From: Aphrocallistes beatrix
Taxonomy: Eukaryota > Porifera > Hexactinellida > Sceptrulophora > Aphrocallistidae
Direction: 5' to 3'
Length of the DNA stretch: 64,000 nt
NCBI GenBank assembly: GCA_963281255.1
Contig: OY725499.1
Coordinates: 992,001 to 1,056,000 of the forward strand
Shown here piece after piece: positions 37,601 to 51,276 of this stretch. The position numbers and the translations under genes are program-made. Positions within the stretch are counted from its first letter, which is position 1; the number at the start of each line of letters is the position of its first letter. The notes below the pieces were generated by a model. It searched no databases. It was given only the letters and a program-made list of their open reading frames with translations, and was not told the origin of the DNA.

Positions 37601-40600
37601 TAAAAATGTGACAATGACATCATAATTCCATGATGAGTCGACATTTTGCTCTGAACTCAGAACTTACTGGAGCCATAGCCAAAATACTCCCACATGCCAA
37701 AAATCAGCTTTCTGCGCCCGGCAGTTTCTTCAATCAATTCGTTACAGAGATATATATACGTACATTAATCGAGTTTTAATAGTAAGGACAAGCGCGCTTC
37801 GCTTGCTTGCGCTGCGCGGCTGGCGGACACTTTGTGTCCGCCGGAGGCTCCCTTCGGTCGCCTGGAGGTGATATTGGTTAATTAAACAGGATATATCATC
37901 TCTAAATATGTCCATCTTAGTTTTAAATCGATATTACTCGAAAAAACATCAAATTTGTCAATTTTAAAAATTTCGATGAGTAATGATGACGTCATAGCAA
38001 AGTGATGAGTCATCATTTTTTGATGATAGTTGCATCATATTTGAGACGTGTTACGATACAGATTCTATTAAAATTTCAGTCTTCTATCTCCTATAATGGC
38101 TGAGTTATGCCCGAATAACTGTGTTGCTTAACTTTTTAAAATGTGACAATGACGTCATAATTCCATGATGTGTCGACATTTTCGTCTGAGCTCAGAACTT
38201 ACTGGACCCATAGCCAAATCAGCCTTCTGCGCCCGGCAGTTTCTTCAATCAATTCGTTACAGATATATATATGTTACAGGGTATCTGTAAAATCAGGGTA
38301 ATTGTAATTACCCTGATTTTTTTAGGGTAATTGTAATTACCCTGGTTCAATCAGGGTAATTGTAATTACCCTGACTTTTTCAGGGTAATTGTAATTACAG
38401 TATAACCTCCATAAGTGGGGGAGCATGGGACGGGATAAAACTGGTTTATCCCCCATTCCCCGGTTAAAATTCAATTATAATTTTCTAGATGAGAACATCT
38501 AACAGCCTATTTGAAACTTGTAGAATTTCAGAAAATACATAGTACATAGTACATATAACACACCCATTAATGTACCAGTTGAGTTTTATAAGTTACACAA
38601 TTACATTTAGAAAACCCCACTTCCTAATATGGTACTTAGGTGGTATAATTGTTAACTTATAGTATGGAAGGGGGCGAATTCAGGGGGGGAAATTCAGGGT
38701 GGGCAATGTTACCTGTTACAATGCAACTGTCAATTGAGGAATCCTATTAATAGGACAATTGCTCTTAGGTGAGCCAAATTGTGTTTCCCGTACTTGTGTA
38801 TTACAGGCTGAGCAAATCTGGATGGACATGTGAAAATGTTGCGCCTATACAAATGATCCACTATACAATGAGTGGTCACTATAATTAACCTAAAAAAAAC
38901 AAAGTAATTACAATTACCCTGAAAAAATCAGGGTAATTACAATTACCCTGATTTTACAGATACCCTGTAACATATATATATACACACATACACACATATA
39001 TATAGATTAATTGAGTTTTAATAGTAAGGATATATCTCTGTAACGAATTGATTGAAGAAACTGCCAGGCGCAGAAAGCTGATTTTTGGCATGTGGGAGTC
39101 TTTTGGCTATGGCTCCAGTAAGCTCTGAGCTCAGAGCAAAATGTCGACTCATCATGGAATTATGACGTCATTGTCACATTTTTAAAAGTTAAGCAACAGA
39201 GTTATTCGAGTATAACTCAGTCATTATGGGAGATAGAAGGCTGAAACTTTAATAGAATATGATTACTAACATACCTCACATATGATGCAACTATCATCAA
39301 AAAATGCTGACTTATCACTTTGTTATGACGTCATCATTACGCATCAAAATTTTTTAAATTGACAAATTTGGTGATTTTTCGTGCGATATTGATTATAACA
39401 GTAGGACAGATGTATTTAGAGATGTTACTCCCTTATAATTAATCAATGCGACTCCAGGAGCCAGCCGCGCAGCGCAAGCAAGCGAAGCGCGCTTGTATAC
39501 TATTAAAACTCGATTAATGTTTGTTTGTGTGTGTATATATAACTATCTCTGTAACGAATTGATTGAAGAAACTGTCAGGCCCAGAAAGCTGATTTTTGGC
39601 ATGTGGGAGTTTTTTGGCTATGGCTCCAGTAAGTTCTGAGCTCAGAGCAAAATGTCGACTCATCATGGAATTATGACGTCATTGTCACATTTTTAAAAGT
39701 TAAGCAATACGAGCATAACTCAGCTTACTTCTCCACATTGTTTCCTAAATATTTAACCTTTAATGATCTTATTCCACGACTTTAAAAAATTATTCACCAA
39801 ATATATTCTTAATAGGAAGATCACAATTTTTCGACAGTATCTTAAACCTTTGTATAGAAATAACCACAATAATTGTTACAACAACCCTACACGAAGATCG
39901 ACAGCAGATTCCACAATGACTAATCAAAAATATCTTTCAAAAATAGAATCTCAGTGATGAGTATAATGGAATGACAAACAAATTCTGGCCTAAACGACAT
40001 GTAACGTTTGTATGTTCGTCTACTCGTCTGCTCGTCCCAAAACACTTTGATTCTAATTGGAACATATTTGATATTTGGGTCATTATTCCTTATATGGTAG
40101 AAATTTGCACCTGGATAAACCAAATAATCCTGTAAATTATATTGTTACATAATCCAATAATTATAGATAAGGACTGGAAAAGAACTAAAAATTTTGGTCA
40201 GAAATAAGTCAGATAATGTGCAAAATTGGTCTTAAGTGTACAATCTTGAGATAGAGCTTAATAATTTATTAACAGTTTTTACAAACGTTAAATCAAAGTA
40301 TCAAATCCGCTGTTAAATTTAAGCCATAATATTATTTGCAATAGGCAAATTTACGAAAAATATTGAATTTTTTTGATTTGTTTTAAAACATTTTGAAGCG
40401 GTATTAAATACTATGATATTCAGAGAAAATCAAGATAGGGACCCCGGCTGATTCATGAGTTTCTATGAAAATTCACTTTGAGCAATTCTCACAATTTTAC
40501 GCTCTAGCTTGAAAATATAATAGTTAGATATTCATTTGATTGATTACCGGCTACTTTATGTAAGCTCTTGAAATTTTACAACCTAAATTCAAGGATTTCG

Positions 40601-43600
40601 AGAGATGGGATATTATATTTTATTGGTCATATTTAACAAATTGTCCTACACATATATCAAAGATTTTTGAATTTAGAGTTACAAAACTATATTATAAACT
40701 AATAGAATGTAGTATAGTGTGTATTACGCAAAAAATAAAATCAATTTCTCTAGCTATTATAGTATAAATATAGCGTAAAATTGTGAAAAATAAATTTCTT
40801 TAGTAAAGCAGGAATGTAACAACATTCCAATAGAAATTTGCTTGATACAGTTCAGAAAATCACCAAAAATTGGTTTTAACATAGCCTACTGTATATAAGG
40901 CCTCAGAGTAACTAGACTAGGGATGCGGTAGAGCAGTGGTTCTCAGCCTTTCATGATCCGTGGCCCCCCTACCGAGACCCTCAGTACCCGTGGCCCCCTG
41001 CCCAATAAAAAAACGTAGATTTCGTTTTAACGTTCCAGACCTTTCCGATTGACATTTGTGAAGCCAAGCGCGACGTAACTGTCGTTCCATTTTCGAACCT
41101 TCGACATTTGACAAACACAGAATTGCAAACACAATGAGAATTAAAACAACTCTTTTCTAAGCTACTAAATATATGTAAAAACAATATGCAAGATTAAATA
41201 GTTAATTTCAATTGGACAGTGTGTTTGAGACAATACTTAAACATAGCCCTCCGGCGAAGGCCTCGTGGCCCCCCTGGGGGGCCACGGGCCCCTGGTTGAG
41301 AAACGCTACGGTAGTGGATGGTTGAACTAATACATGAGCTGCCTTAAATCATTAACAAAGCACAATAGAGCTTAAGAATGTATTACCAGCATATATAAAT
41401 ATGGTGTCAAAGTACCCATATCCGTTGTGAAAATTTAGATTAGTCACAATATGGTTGCGCAATAGGGTATATTTGTGACAAATTTGGTGATTTTCAGAGG
41501 TCGTTTAAGGGCACTTCTAAGCGTTTTTATTATAAAACTTTTCGCATAGAACTGAGATGTGAATGGGTTAATACGAAAAATATGGCTTTTTTTATGGAAT
41601 GTTGCTATATTCCAGTGTTGCTATGGAAACGTGTTCAGTTGGGGTTATATCTTGAAAACCGCGATAGATAGACATTTAAATGAGATTCCATTTTATAGCA
41701 AATATACTACTTTCTATTAAGCGATAATATAATTTCGACGTCTAAATTAAATGAATTACGATATTCGACAAATTACCAAAAGTGACCAATATGATAAATT
41801 ATCTAATAACTCGTAAACCAATGAATTTAGAAATATCCATATTTTTCGTATTAACCCATTCACATTTCAGTTCTATGCGAAACGTTTTATAATAAAAACA
41901 CTTAGAAGTGCTCTTAAACGACCTCTGAAAATCACCAAAATTTGTCACAAATATACCCTATTGCGCAACCATATGGCGACTAATCTCAATTTTAACAACG
42001 GATATGGGTACTTTGATACCATATTTATATATGCTGGTAGTACATTCCTAAGCACTATTGTGCTTTGTTATTGATTTAAGGCAGCTCATGTATTAGTTCA
42101 ACCATCTTCTACGGCATCCTAGTCCCAAATCCGCAAGTTACTCTGAGGCCTTATATATAGTAGGCTATGGTTTTAAGTATTCCTATTGTATAATAATGTG
42201 ATGACCTATCATCATTTCGACAACAGATATCTGTACTTTGATTTCATATTTGTATAGGCTTGGCCGGCACCACTGTTCTGGTTGGAATCTCTAAAGCGGC
42301 CCCCGGTTGGTCTGGTTAGATGGGACCACTTCTAGATCAGTGGCGTCGGCGCATTTAGTTGTCAATGTATTCCTAAGCTCTACCTTGCAAGATTGGATAC
42401 TTTAGGTTAATTTTGCAGTATCTCAATGCTATCACTGGTTCAAGAGTTTCAGCTCGTCCCAGTTCTTATAGTAGTTCATTGGTCAAAAAGAATATGGAAA
42501 AGGTCATGTAGGAGGGAGCATCTATCTCCTTTCATGATAAAATAAGTCTAGTAAGGAAGGTCAAGCATCCCCTTCTTCCCAATTATTTGATCCGCTATTG
42601 GGCATTTATACCCATTTCCGGGTAAGGTAAAAAAAGCAAAATACTAGATTTAATTGAGGAAATATTGAGTAGTAGAAATACAGTTGATCATGATATTTCA
42701 TTTTCATAACATACATTGAAAATGTATAACATAAATTTCTATTTATAATATCTTACTTTTTAAAATTGAAGATAGTGTTACATCATCCTGCATCGTGCGT
42801 TCCAATTGTTTTCTCTCTGTTTCTGAAGCAGCTCTTTGTAGCAATGTTGAGTACAGAATAGTGAGGCGATGTGAGGAAAGTAGTTTGATGAAAGAAAAGC
42901 ACTCTGAACCTAGCAAAAGTACCAACTTGTTCTCACAGTCACCTCCATCTCTAGCGGAACGTAAAATTGAAATAACCTACAGAATTTATGAATTGTTATG
43001 AAATTAGCCACAAAAATAGAGCATAGGGTATGAATTAAAATTTTGTGATCCAAATACTGCCTTACACATTATAATATACCCAATCACACAAATACGTGTG
43101 TTAAAAATGATTCTCTCTCAATTCTATAAGCAATGACTATTGTAATGGATGTTGGGGTTTGTATAATCCAGTTAGTTTCTTCAAAAAAAGATAGCTCCTA
43201 ATTAGAGGTGAATAGATATTATGTCTGATGATGTTGAGAAAACATTATTGTATATACTTTATATAATGACAGAATCCCACTTAAATCAACAAACTTAATT
43301 TTCTCATGGAGTACTAACTGATAAATCTCATTCACATAATGAAGTAGTCTCTCAAATTATAGTCTTTTCGATACTATTGTTAAATCCTTGGAGGGAGCAA
43401 AGCAACTGGCGCGGGAGCTAGCGACTCGCTCCATTCAAGAATACAATTTTCTGAACAAACAAGACAGTCTGAAATAGCTTGTTCCAACAAATTTGATGTT
43501 GCTTATTAGAATATGGCAAATTTTGCACATTCAACGAAATGAATCTGTTTTTACTATAAGAGCAGAGGTTCCTAAACTGGGAATGGGCAGCGCCAGGGGG

Positions 43601-46600
43601 TGCAGCTGCACCCCCTGACTGAGCGTCAGAGGGAATCGGCAGATAGTTGCTCCATAATACTTCACTACACATTGATGGTTGCTTTTAAGTATAGATCATC
43701 CATAAATTTATATTAGAAGTGCTGATCCAAAGCAAGAACTCAACCAGATGGATCTGCCAGTTGAAGGGAATCGTGGCCAGGGTTTCATTTAGGGGATGGC
43801 GAGGGATGGCTCCCGCCATCCCTTGACATCCCTTGAAATGTTGGAAAAAGTTAGTTTATTTTGTATAATATTGAAACACAAAAACTGAAACTTCACAATA
43901 AAAATAATGACCTAATGTACATGCACTGTCAGTACTACTAAATGTAAGTAAGCAAAATACTAAAACTTTTAACAAGCCACAAACGCTTTTGATAATGCAA
44001 ATATACCACAAAGCTACAATTTCAGAAAAATGCATTTTTGCTTCACAGATTGTACTAGATTCGATCTCAGAGACCCTAACCCTTCTTATTTCCAGGGGGA
44101 GGATGCTCCCAGACAACCCTATCTCACGCAATTACGGCCTCGCCACCCCTTATTCCTCAAAACCCAAATTTTGCCATCCCTTGAGTCAATGTTTAAATGA
44201 AACCTTGCACTGGCAATTATCAGCACTCTTGGTTCCATTTTGTGGACTATGGAAGTTTTTGAAGACGATGTTATGTATATTCAACGTTCGCAGAGAGAAC
44301 GCTTCACTATTACTTCGACGTTTGAACTCGTTTGAACTTGAGTTTGTTTATTCGTTGATCATATTTGATAAAGTCTTGTGAGGCGAAAACGTGTACAATT
44401 GTTTTGAAAGGTGAAGTCAACGACTTGGTCCGTGCGTGAAACTTGGTGGAAGTGTTGTCAAATACTCCAGCTTGTATTGACGCCAAACATAGTGGTCCTC
44501 AGGTGATATAGGATGAACTTGCTAAACAAGCTGCGGAGCTTATTAAGGAGCACGATTTACCGTGCCCTGCTGAGCGATCGAGAAGAAAAATTCGCATTGA
44601 TATTGTTCGTAAAATAATGAAGACAAAGTCTAATTTTCGAGATCAGTTGTACCGGCCATGCTTGGATGTCCTTCAATCGAGCTTCAAGAGAGATTTTCTC
44701 CTTTTAACTCGACGTATATCAGGGTGTTCACGCTCTTAATCCATCATCACTGACGGATGTCTCTTTCTTGGACCTGACGTCATTGAGCAAGTTCGCCAAG
44801 CAATACGGTGTTGACGCTGGAGAAATCAATCATGAAATTGGTACTTTTCGTGAAATTTTGAAGGGATATATATAACGCTGAGGTCAGCTTCGATCCAACT
44901 GTACATAGACCTATACTAGAAGTTCTCTCTGGGGATTACAACAGGTTCTATCACAGTATCGCAAACCTTTCCGTGTGCTCTATGAGTTGAGCTTGATAGC
45001 TTTAATACTGCCAATTACGACGGCAACAGCAGATGATTTATTTAGTTGCCTACATCGTGTTAAAAACTGGCTCAGGAACTCAATGGGTGAGGATAGGCTA
45101 TCTGGACTTAACTTACTTTCGCTGAAGGATGGACCGATTGATAAAGATAATTTTCTCAAGCGGTTTGCAGCACGAAAAGAAGAAAATTACAGGATACATT
45201 GTTTAGAAAGTAATTCATATCCCAATATAATGACTGGTTAATATAAACAAACGCGCGCTTCGCTTGCTTGTGCTGCGCGGGGCAGGCGAACACTTTGTGT
45301 CCGCCAGAGGCGCCCTTTGAACACCTAGGTTTACATGGTTAATTAAAGGTAAAAACATCTCAAAATACGTCTGTCTAACTGTTATACTGGATATAACTAG
45401 AAAAATCACCAAATTTGTTTCACCAACTTTCAGGCAAATCGGTAGATGTTGGTGAAATGACTGGATGAATTGACCTGGAATTCCCCATATATATAAACAA
45501 ATATACACAATCAAGTTTTAATAGTAAGGATATTGCATATAGTATACATTTATAAACGATCGGTAAAATCACCATCCCCTGCACTCCCTGGTCAGGAAGC
45601 TGGCGATGCCCATGGCCTTGCCTGGGGTCCACGAGGTCTAAAATTTTGGGTTACAGTTAATTAGGATATATATAAACTTTTTCATGGCCAAAAAAGGTTT
45701 AAGGTATCCATCCTCCCATAGTGTTTTTTCCTAAATTTAATTTGCTGTTGACTTTCTTGACAACTATTCACTTCGAGAGAATATCATTGTACATCCCTTT
45801 CCACCAGTACCTTCCATCGAATGTTGCGCAAATATACACCAAAGTTGACAACCGAAAATTATTGCNNNNNNNNNNNNNNNNNNNNNNNNNNNNNNNNNNN
45901 NNNNNNNNNNNNNNNNNNNNNNNNNNNNNNNNNNNNNNNNNNNNNNNNNNNNNNNNNNNNNNNNNNNNNNNNNNNNNNNNNNNNNNNNNNNNNNNNNNNN
46001 NNNNNNNNNNNNNNNNNNNNNNNNNNNNNNNNNNNNNNNNNNNNNNNNNNNNNNNNNNNNNNNNNGATGGTTTAACTGTATAAAACAGGCGATAAAATTG
46101 TCGAAATTGTCTATCCTTGGTCCAAGTCAAGTTACTTTATATCTTTTTTCACAAAATTTTTAAAAAATTTCCTCATCTCTAGTCCCCTAGGTTAATACTA
46201 AATTGTGTCGCTCGACACATTTTTTGGGCTCAAAAGTGGTACGTACTCATTGTGCAAGATGTTTCTCATCCTATATACACTAACCTCTCTAATTGTCCAC
46301 CATCGGGTAATGGGATCCTAAGTGGACAATTAGAGAATTCGAAGTGTGTGTGCACATAGTACTCCTATTCTGGCAAGTGGACAATTAGAGAACTTGATGC
46401 AGATACGAAAGGTTTAACGGGAGGGGGACGCTGGCGATCGACATGTGGTGTTATTTTGTCTATGTGGTCAGGCCTTAAGTTTTTTCTGTCCATTTATAAG
46501 AGCTCCCATATGGCTTAGTTGGTGCGTCTAGATGTATACTTCAGTATGAAGATTTTAATTAAGCAGTGCTGAACCCAGAAGGGCAAAAGTGGTCAAAGGT

Positions 46601-49600
46601 ATTGGTGGTCCGCAAGTCATCGGTCAATATTTTTGTCAATTTTTATATTTTAAACAAAGAAATGCTATCAGGGGCAATTATACGTAGAATCCGAAAATAA
46701 GGGTTAAAACAGAGCTTTTATCATATTATACTGCTGAGGCGAAATTGTGTTAAAATAAACACTTTCGTACAGGAATTTTGAAGTAATATTTAACAAAAAA
46801 TTCCAAACATAAAATTTTTCCGTTATAGGAACTCAAAAGGTATTCACTGTATCAACAAATGGCAATGGGAGCGCTTTAAATGGCGCAGAATCGTCTCCAC
46901 TTTAACTCTGGTCTAGACTTAAAAAAATGCCCTTTGACATAGTTATGACGATTTAAATTCAAAAAAAGTTGTATGCGTTTTGACCTTAAAGTGCCACAAC
47001 TATGTTTTAATTCGAAGCCAGTCACCTTGAAGAGGGTACAATTTTGCATCGTATTGAGCAGGCATAATCTATGTCATTAGAGTTATCATCACGGAAAGAT
47101 AATACACCAACCAGACACAAGTATTTCAACACTTGATTCTTTCCCATACAAATAATACTAAATCGGATTTTTTCATGAATGGGAAATACGTTCAAATTCA
47201 AAGAGATACTAAAAATCTGATTTCAGATTCGAAATCTACACATTCGAATTAGTCATAGTTGAACATAACTAATAAATTACTCATCTCAATGAACAATTGT
47301 ATCAGCCTGAGCTACCATAGGTAATTCATTGCCATAATGTATAGTGGTCAAAATGGGTGTATGTGGCACGTGGCACTGATTGTTAATTACAAAAAGTTAA
47401 GAATGAATGATTAATTTAAAAATTAACTTGTGACTAATTTGAATGCGTATTATTCGAATCTGGATTCCGAATAGCTGTATCCCATACAGTTTAGAAGTAA
47501 CCCTCTTCATGAATAGACCCATTTTAGTATTATTTGAATGGGAAAGAATCAATTGTTGAAATATTTTTGCCCGGTTGGTGTAGGTTGAAATTATTGGAAA
47601 AAGATTTTGGACCCAAGTGGGACATTTGGGTAAAAAAGGCGATTGTGACGCTTTTTGATTGAAGGTTTTACGTAATCCTAGACTAAGTTTTAGATCGAGA
47701 AATCTGATTAGTGGAAAATATGATTCAACTATAATTTATTTACCCTGAGAATTAACAAAAATTCTATATATATTATGGCCCTTACATTTGACATTCATAT
47801 ATTTTACTTACACATACCATAAATTCAGAGATATCTAAAAACAGATATTAAATTAGAAAAAAATTCCACTTAATACAAGTACATTGAATATGATCTCCAT
47901 ACTATTATTAATATTTTCTATACTCCCTTACCTCGTGCATATCCTGTTCTGACTTGCCATCTTCATCTCCTGAACTCTCGTAAAAGAGGACGTTGATGCT
48001 AGCATTTGTCTGCAAATCATCAGCACTAATGGCAGGAGCCAAATTCGTATTGTCAGAAAATTCAAGCAAATTAGATGTTAGGTTACTAAGCTCAGAGTAC
48101 TGCTTAGGCGATATATGCCCCAAGAGAGATAATATCTCGTTATGTTTGTCACTGGCAGATACCCTACCATCTTTCATAGTCAGAATGATTTCTTCTGCTG
48201 CTCCTACCAACACATCCTTAGGCTGATCTCCTGAAAAACATACAAATTAAATACAAGTAATCTGAATTCACAACACGCATAAATCCTGAGGAAATATCAT
48301 TACATAACAGCCATTGAAAATGACACTTAATTAATACAATCAAAACAATCAAAAAGTTGCCGTAGGATGTTGGAAACTTTATTCCACCTGGGAATTATAG
48401 GCTATATGATAAGATAGCATTTCCAGGTAATCCTGATAAAGGGTTATATTTATTATTTATCGCAAAACGCATTAAATTTTGGAATAATAAATCTAATTTT
48501 TAAGCAAAGCTCTCGGAGAATTAACAAATATTGAGACTTTCTCTACCACTACATTGGTTTTCGACCAATGGCAGACAACCATAATCCTTAAGTGGGCCAC
48601 AATTGGGGCCAGTGAGAAGTCTTGCGGAAACAAAATCTGTCAAATCTTGTTACAGGCACATCACAATGGCCATAGCAAGACAGATTTTGGTGTTATGCAC
48701 AACAAAACTTACCACAAAACAACATACTAAGCCTTAGCATTAAAATTCGATTAATGTTTTAGTATATACAAGCGCGTTTTGCCTACTTCCGCTGCGCGGT
48801 TAGCGGACACTTTGTGTCCGCCAGAGGCGCCTGGGGTCACATTGATTAATTATAAGTGAAATAATATCTCCAAATAAGACTATCCTACTATTATAATCGA
48901 TATCGCACGAAAAAACATGAAATTTGTCAATTTTGAAATTTTTGATGCGTAAACTTCATAACAGAGTAATGAGTCGAGGCGGATGCATTGTTGCGAATTT
49001 CCCAAGTTGTCATTATTTCGACTCTACCTTTGAGAGGGTTGTCATTAGTTCTACTCTGCTTTTGAGAGGGTTGTCATTAGTTCTACTCTACTTTTGAGAG
49101 GGTTGTCATTAGTTCTACTCTACTCTCGGAGGGTTGTCATTAGTTTTACTCTACTTTTGGAGAGTTGTCATTAGTTCTACTCGAATTTTGGGAGAGTTGG
49201 TATTAGTTCTACTCGAATTTTGGGAGAGTTGACATTAGTTCTAAATGATCAATTCTTGATATTCACTCATTATTATGCTTCCAAACCTCACAAAATTATA
49301 ATCCCACTTTCACGGTCAATTTGACACTATTTCAAACTTAAAATGCCTACTTTCACTTTCTGCGAATATTTTCTCCACAACCATATTTCCGTTAAAGCAT
49401 CGCAAGCAAGCGAAACGCGCTTGTATATATATATATATATACAAGCCCGCTTCGCTTGCTTGCGCTGCGCGGCTTGCAGACACTGTGTGTCTGCAGATTT
49501 ACCAAGTGGGCGCTTGCGGATTATTAGAGAAACAATACGTCGCTTTCTTGTTTTATACTAAGTACGCTGGATTGTCATTTGTCTACGGTTACATTAAAAT

Positions 49601-51244
49601 CAGAACTATAGCAGAAATTTTGTTTCGTGATAAATAGAATTTACTTCGTATTAAGTCAACTAATCCTGAATGTAAGCTCAATTTGAATACACAAAGTTCA
49701 CATTACTAAATATTATTATACTTAAATAATCAATTCCAGTCCTTGTCGTTAAAAGTTATTTTATGATCGAATTGATTGGTCGTAGCATATAACACACTTT
49801 GATTGTTGTTAACAATCAAATTATAGACTCAAAATAGCAGTATTCAATTATTTATATGAAATAGAATCGTGTGAATGGCATTATAAAAGGCTGATAATTG
49901 ATTGGTTCTTACATAAACCAATGAATTTCATTCACAAATAACCCTTTGGATTGTAGGCATAAGTCACTACTATTTTATTCCAATGTATTTGCATTATAAA
50001 ATAATCGAATTTGATTGGTCAGCACATTTTGTCACCTATCTCGGCGAGGTGTAAACATTTCGCTTAGATCTTCGAACTTAATCCTAGATTGATTATTTGA
50101 CACATACATGCCAATTTTCGTATCTCTACGACTTGCCAATTCTTCAATCACTTCGGACAAACAAACAAAACAAACAAAAAATCCTAGAGTTTTAATATAT
50201 AAGATACAGATACACAAATACACATTAATCGAGTTTTAATAGTAAGAATATATATATATAACGAATTGATTGAAGAAACTGACTAGCACAGAGGGCCGAT
50301 TTTTGGAGCAACAAAAATATACTTATAAAATCAAAAATAACAAAGTAAGATAGATTGAATCGTTATATAATGATGGTACATGTAGAAAATATATTCTATT
50401 CAGCATTGATTTAACACCCAAATTAGGCGAGCCATGGCCTACTTTATACACAGTCGTGTATCTCACCGTGATGGCCAGTTTTAACACATTCAAAATTTAA
50501 TTAGACCGATAAATCAAAAATCGTAAACATTAGACCTTTGAAATGCATTATTACTCTATACATACATCGCATCAGGGTTACAATTCAATGCAATTCAGCT
50601 GTTGAAAAGTTGATATATCATCATGTGATTGCGCAATAGGCTCTTTTTAGAAAAATACTGCTGTTCTAGCTCATTTAAAACATCGTTATCAGCATTTTAA
50701 ATGCTTGAAAATTTTTGATAGAGTAACAATAGGAAGGCCTTGATCGAAAATTCTGAAAATCGTAACTGGTGTGTCTATGCATCCTTCAGTTGCTACGGAA
50801 ACAAAATTGTTTAATCATAACTTAAAAATACAGATCGCAGACATCAATAAATTATACCGTTCAATTCGCAAGCTATTACTTCCTATATGATAAGAACAGC
50901 ATTCACGTGTTCATCTTCAATATTCTCTGAGTCATCTAGGATTTTGTCACATCTCATGACTTCACTATAGATCGTGATAAAATCCTAGATAACTGATCCC
51001 AAGCGCCCACAGGGCGCTTGGGATCACATTGATTAATTAAAAGGGAGATAAAATCTCTAAATACGTCTGTCCTACTGTTAAAATCGATATCGCACTAAAA
51101 ATCAAGTTTGCCAATTTTTAAAATTTTGATGCGTAATGATGACGTTATAACAAAGTGATGAGTCATCATTTTTTTATGATAGTTGTATATATCCTTACTA
51201 TTAAAATTCGATTAATGTTTATATATGTGTGTGTAAATATATAC

Positions 51245-51276
<32 letters not shown>

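Noticed and set aside
38295-38400. CRISPR-like array of CAGGGTAATTGTAATTACCCTG
   Set aside because: Units are perfect palindromes with almost no spacers, lie inside a TIR element, and are in nuclear eukaryotic DNA.
36687-39725. Calling F1 a canonical Helitron
   Set aside because: It has 27-bp TIRs and TA flanks in full copies, and its GC-rich end finishes CGCTTG, not CTRR.
46560-46630. Minus-strand FWVQH match as the missing SNRNP200 exon
   Set aside because: A stop lies directly upstream in the same frame, and the surrounding residues do not match the family beyond four positions.
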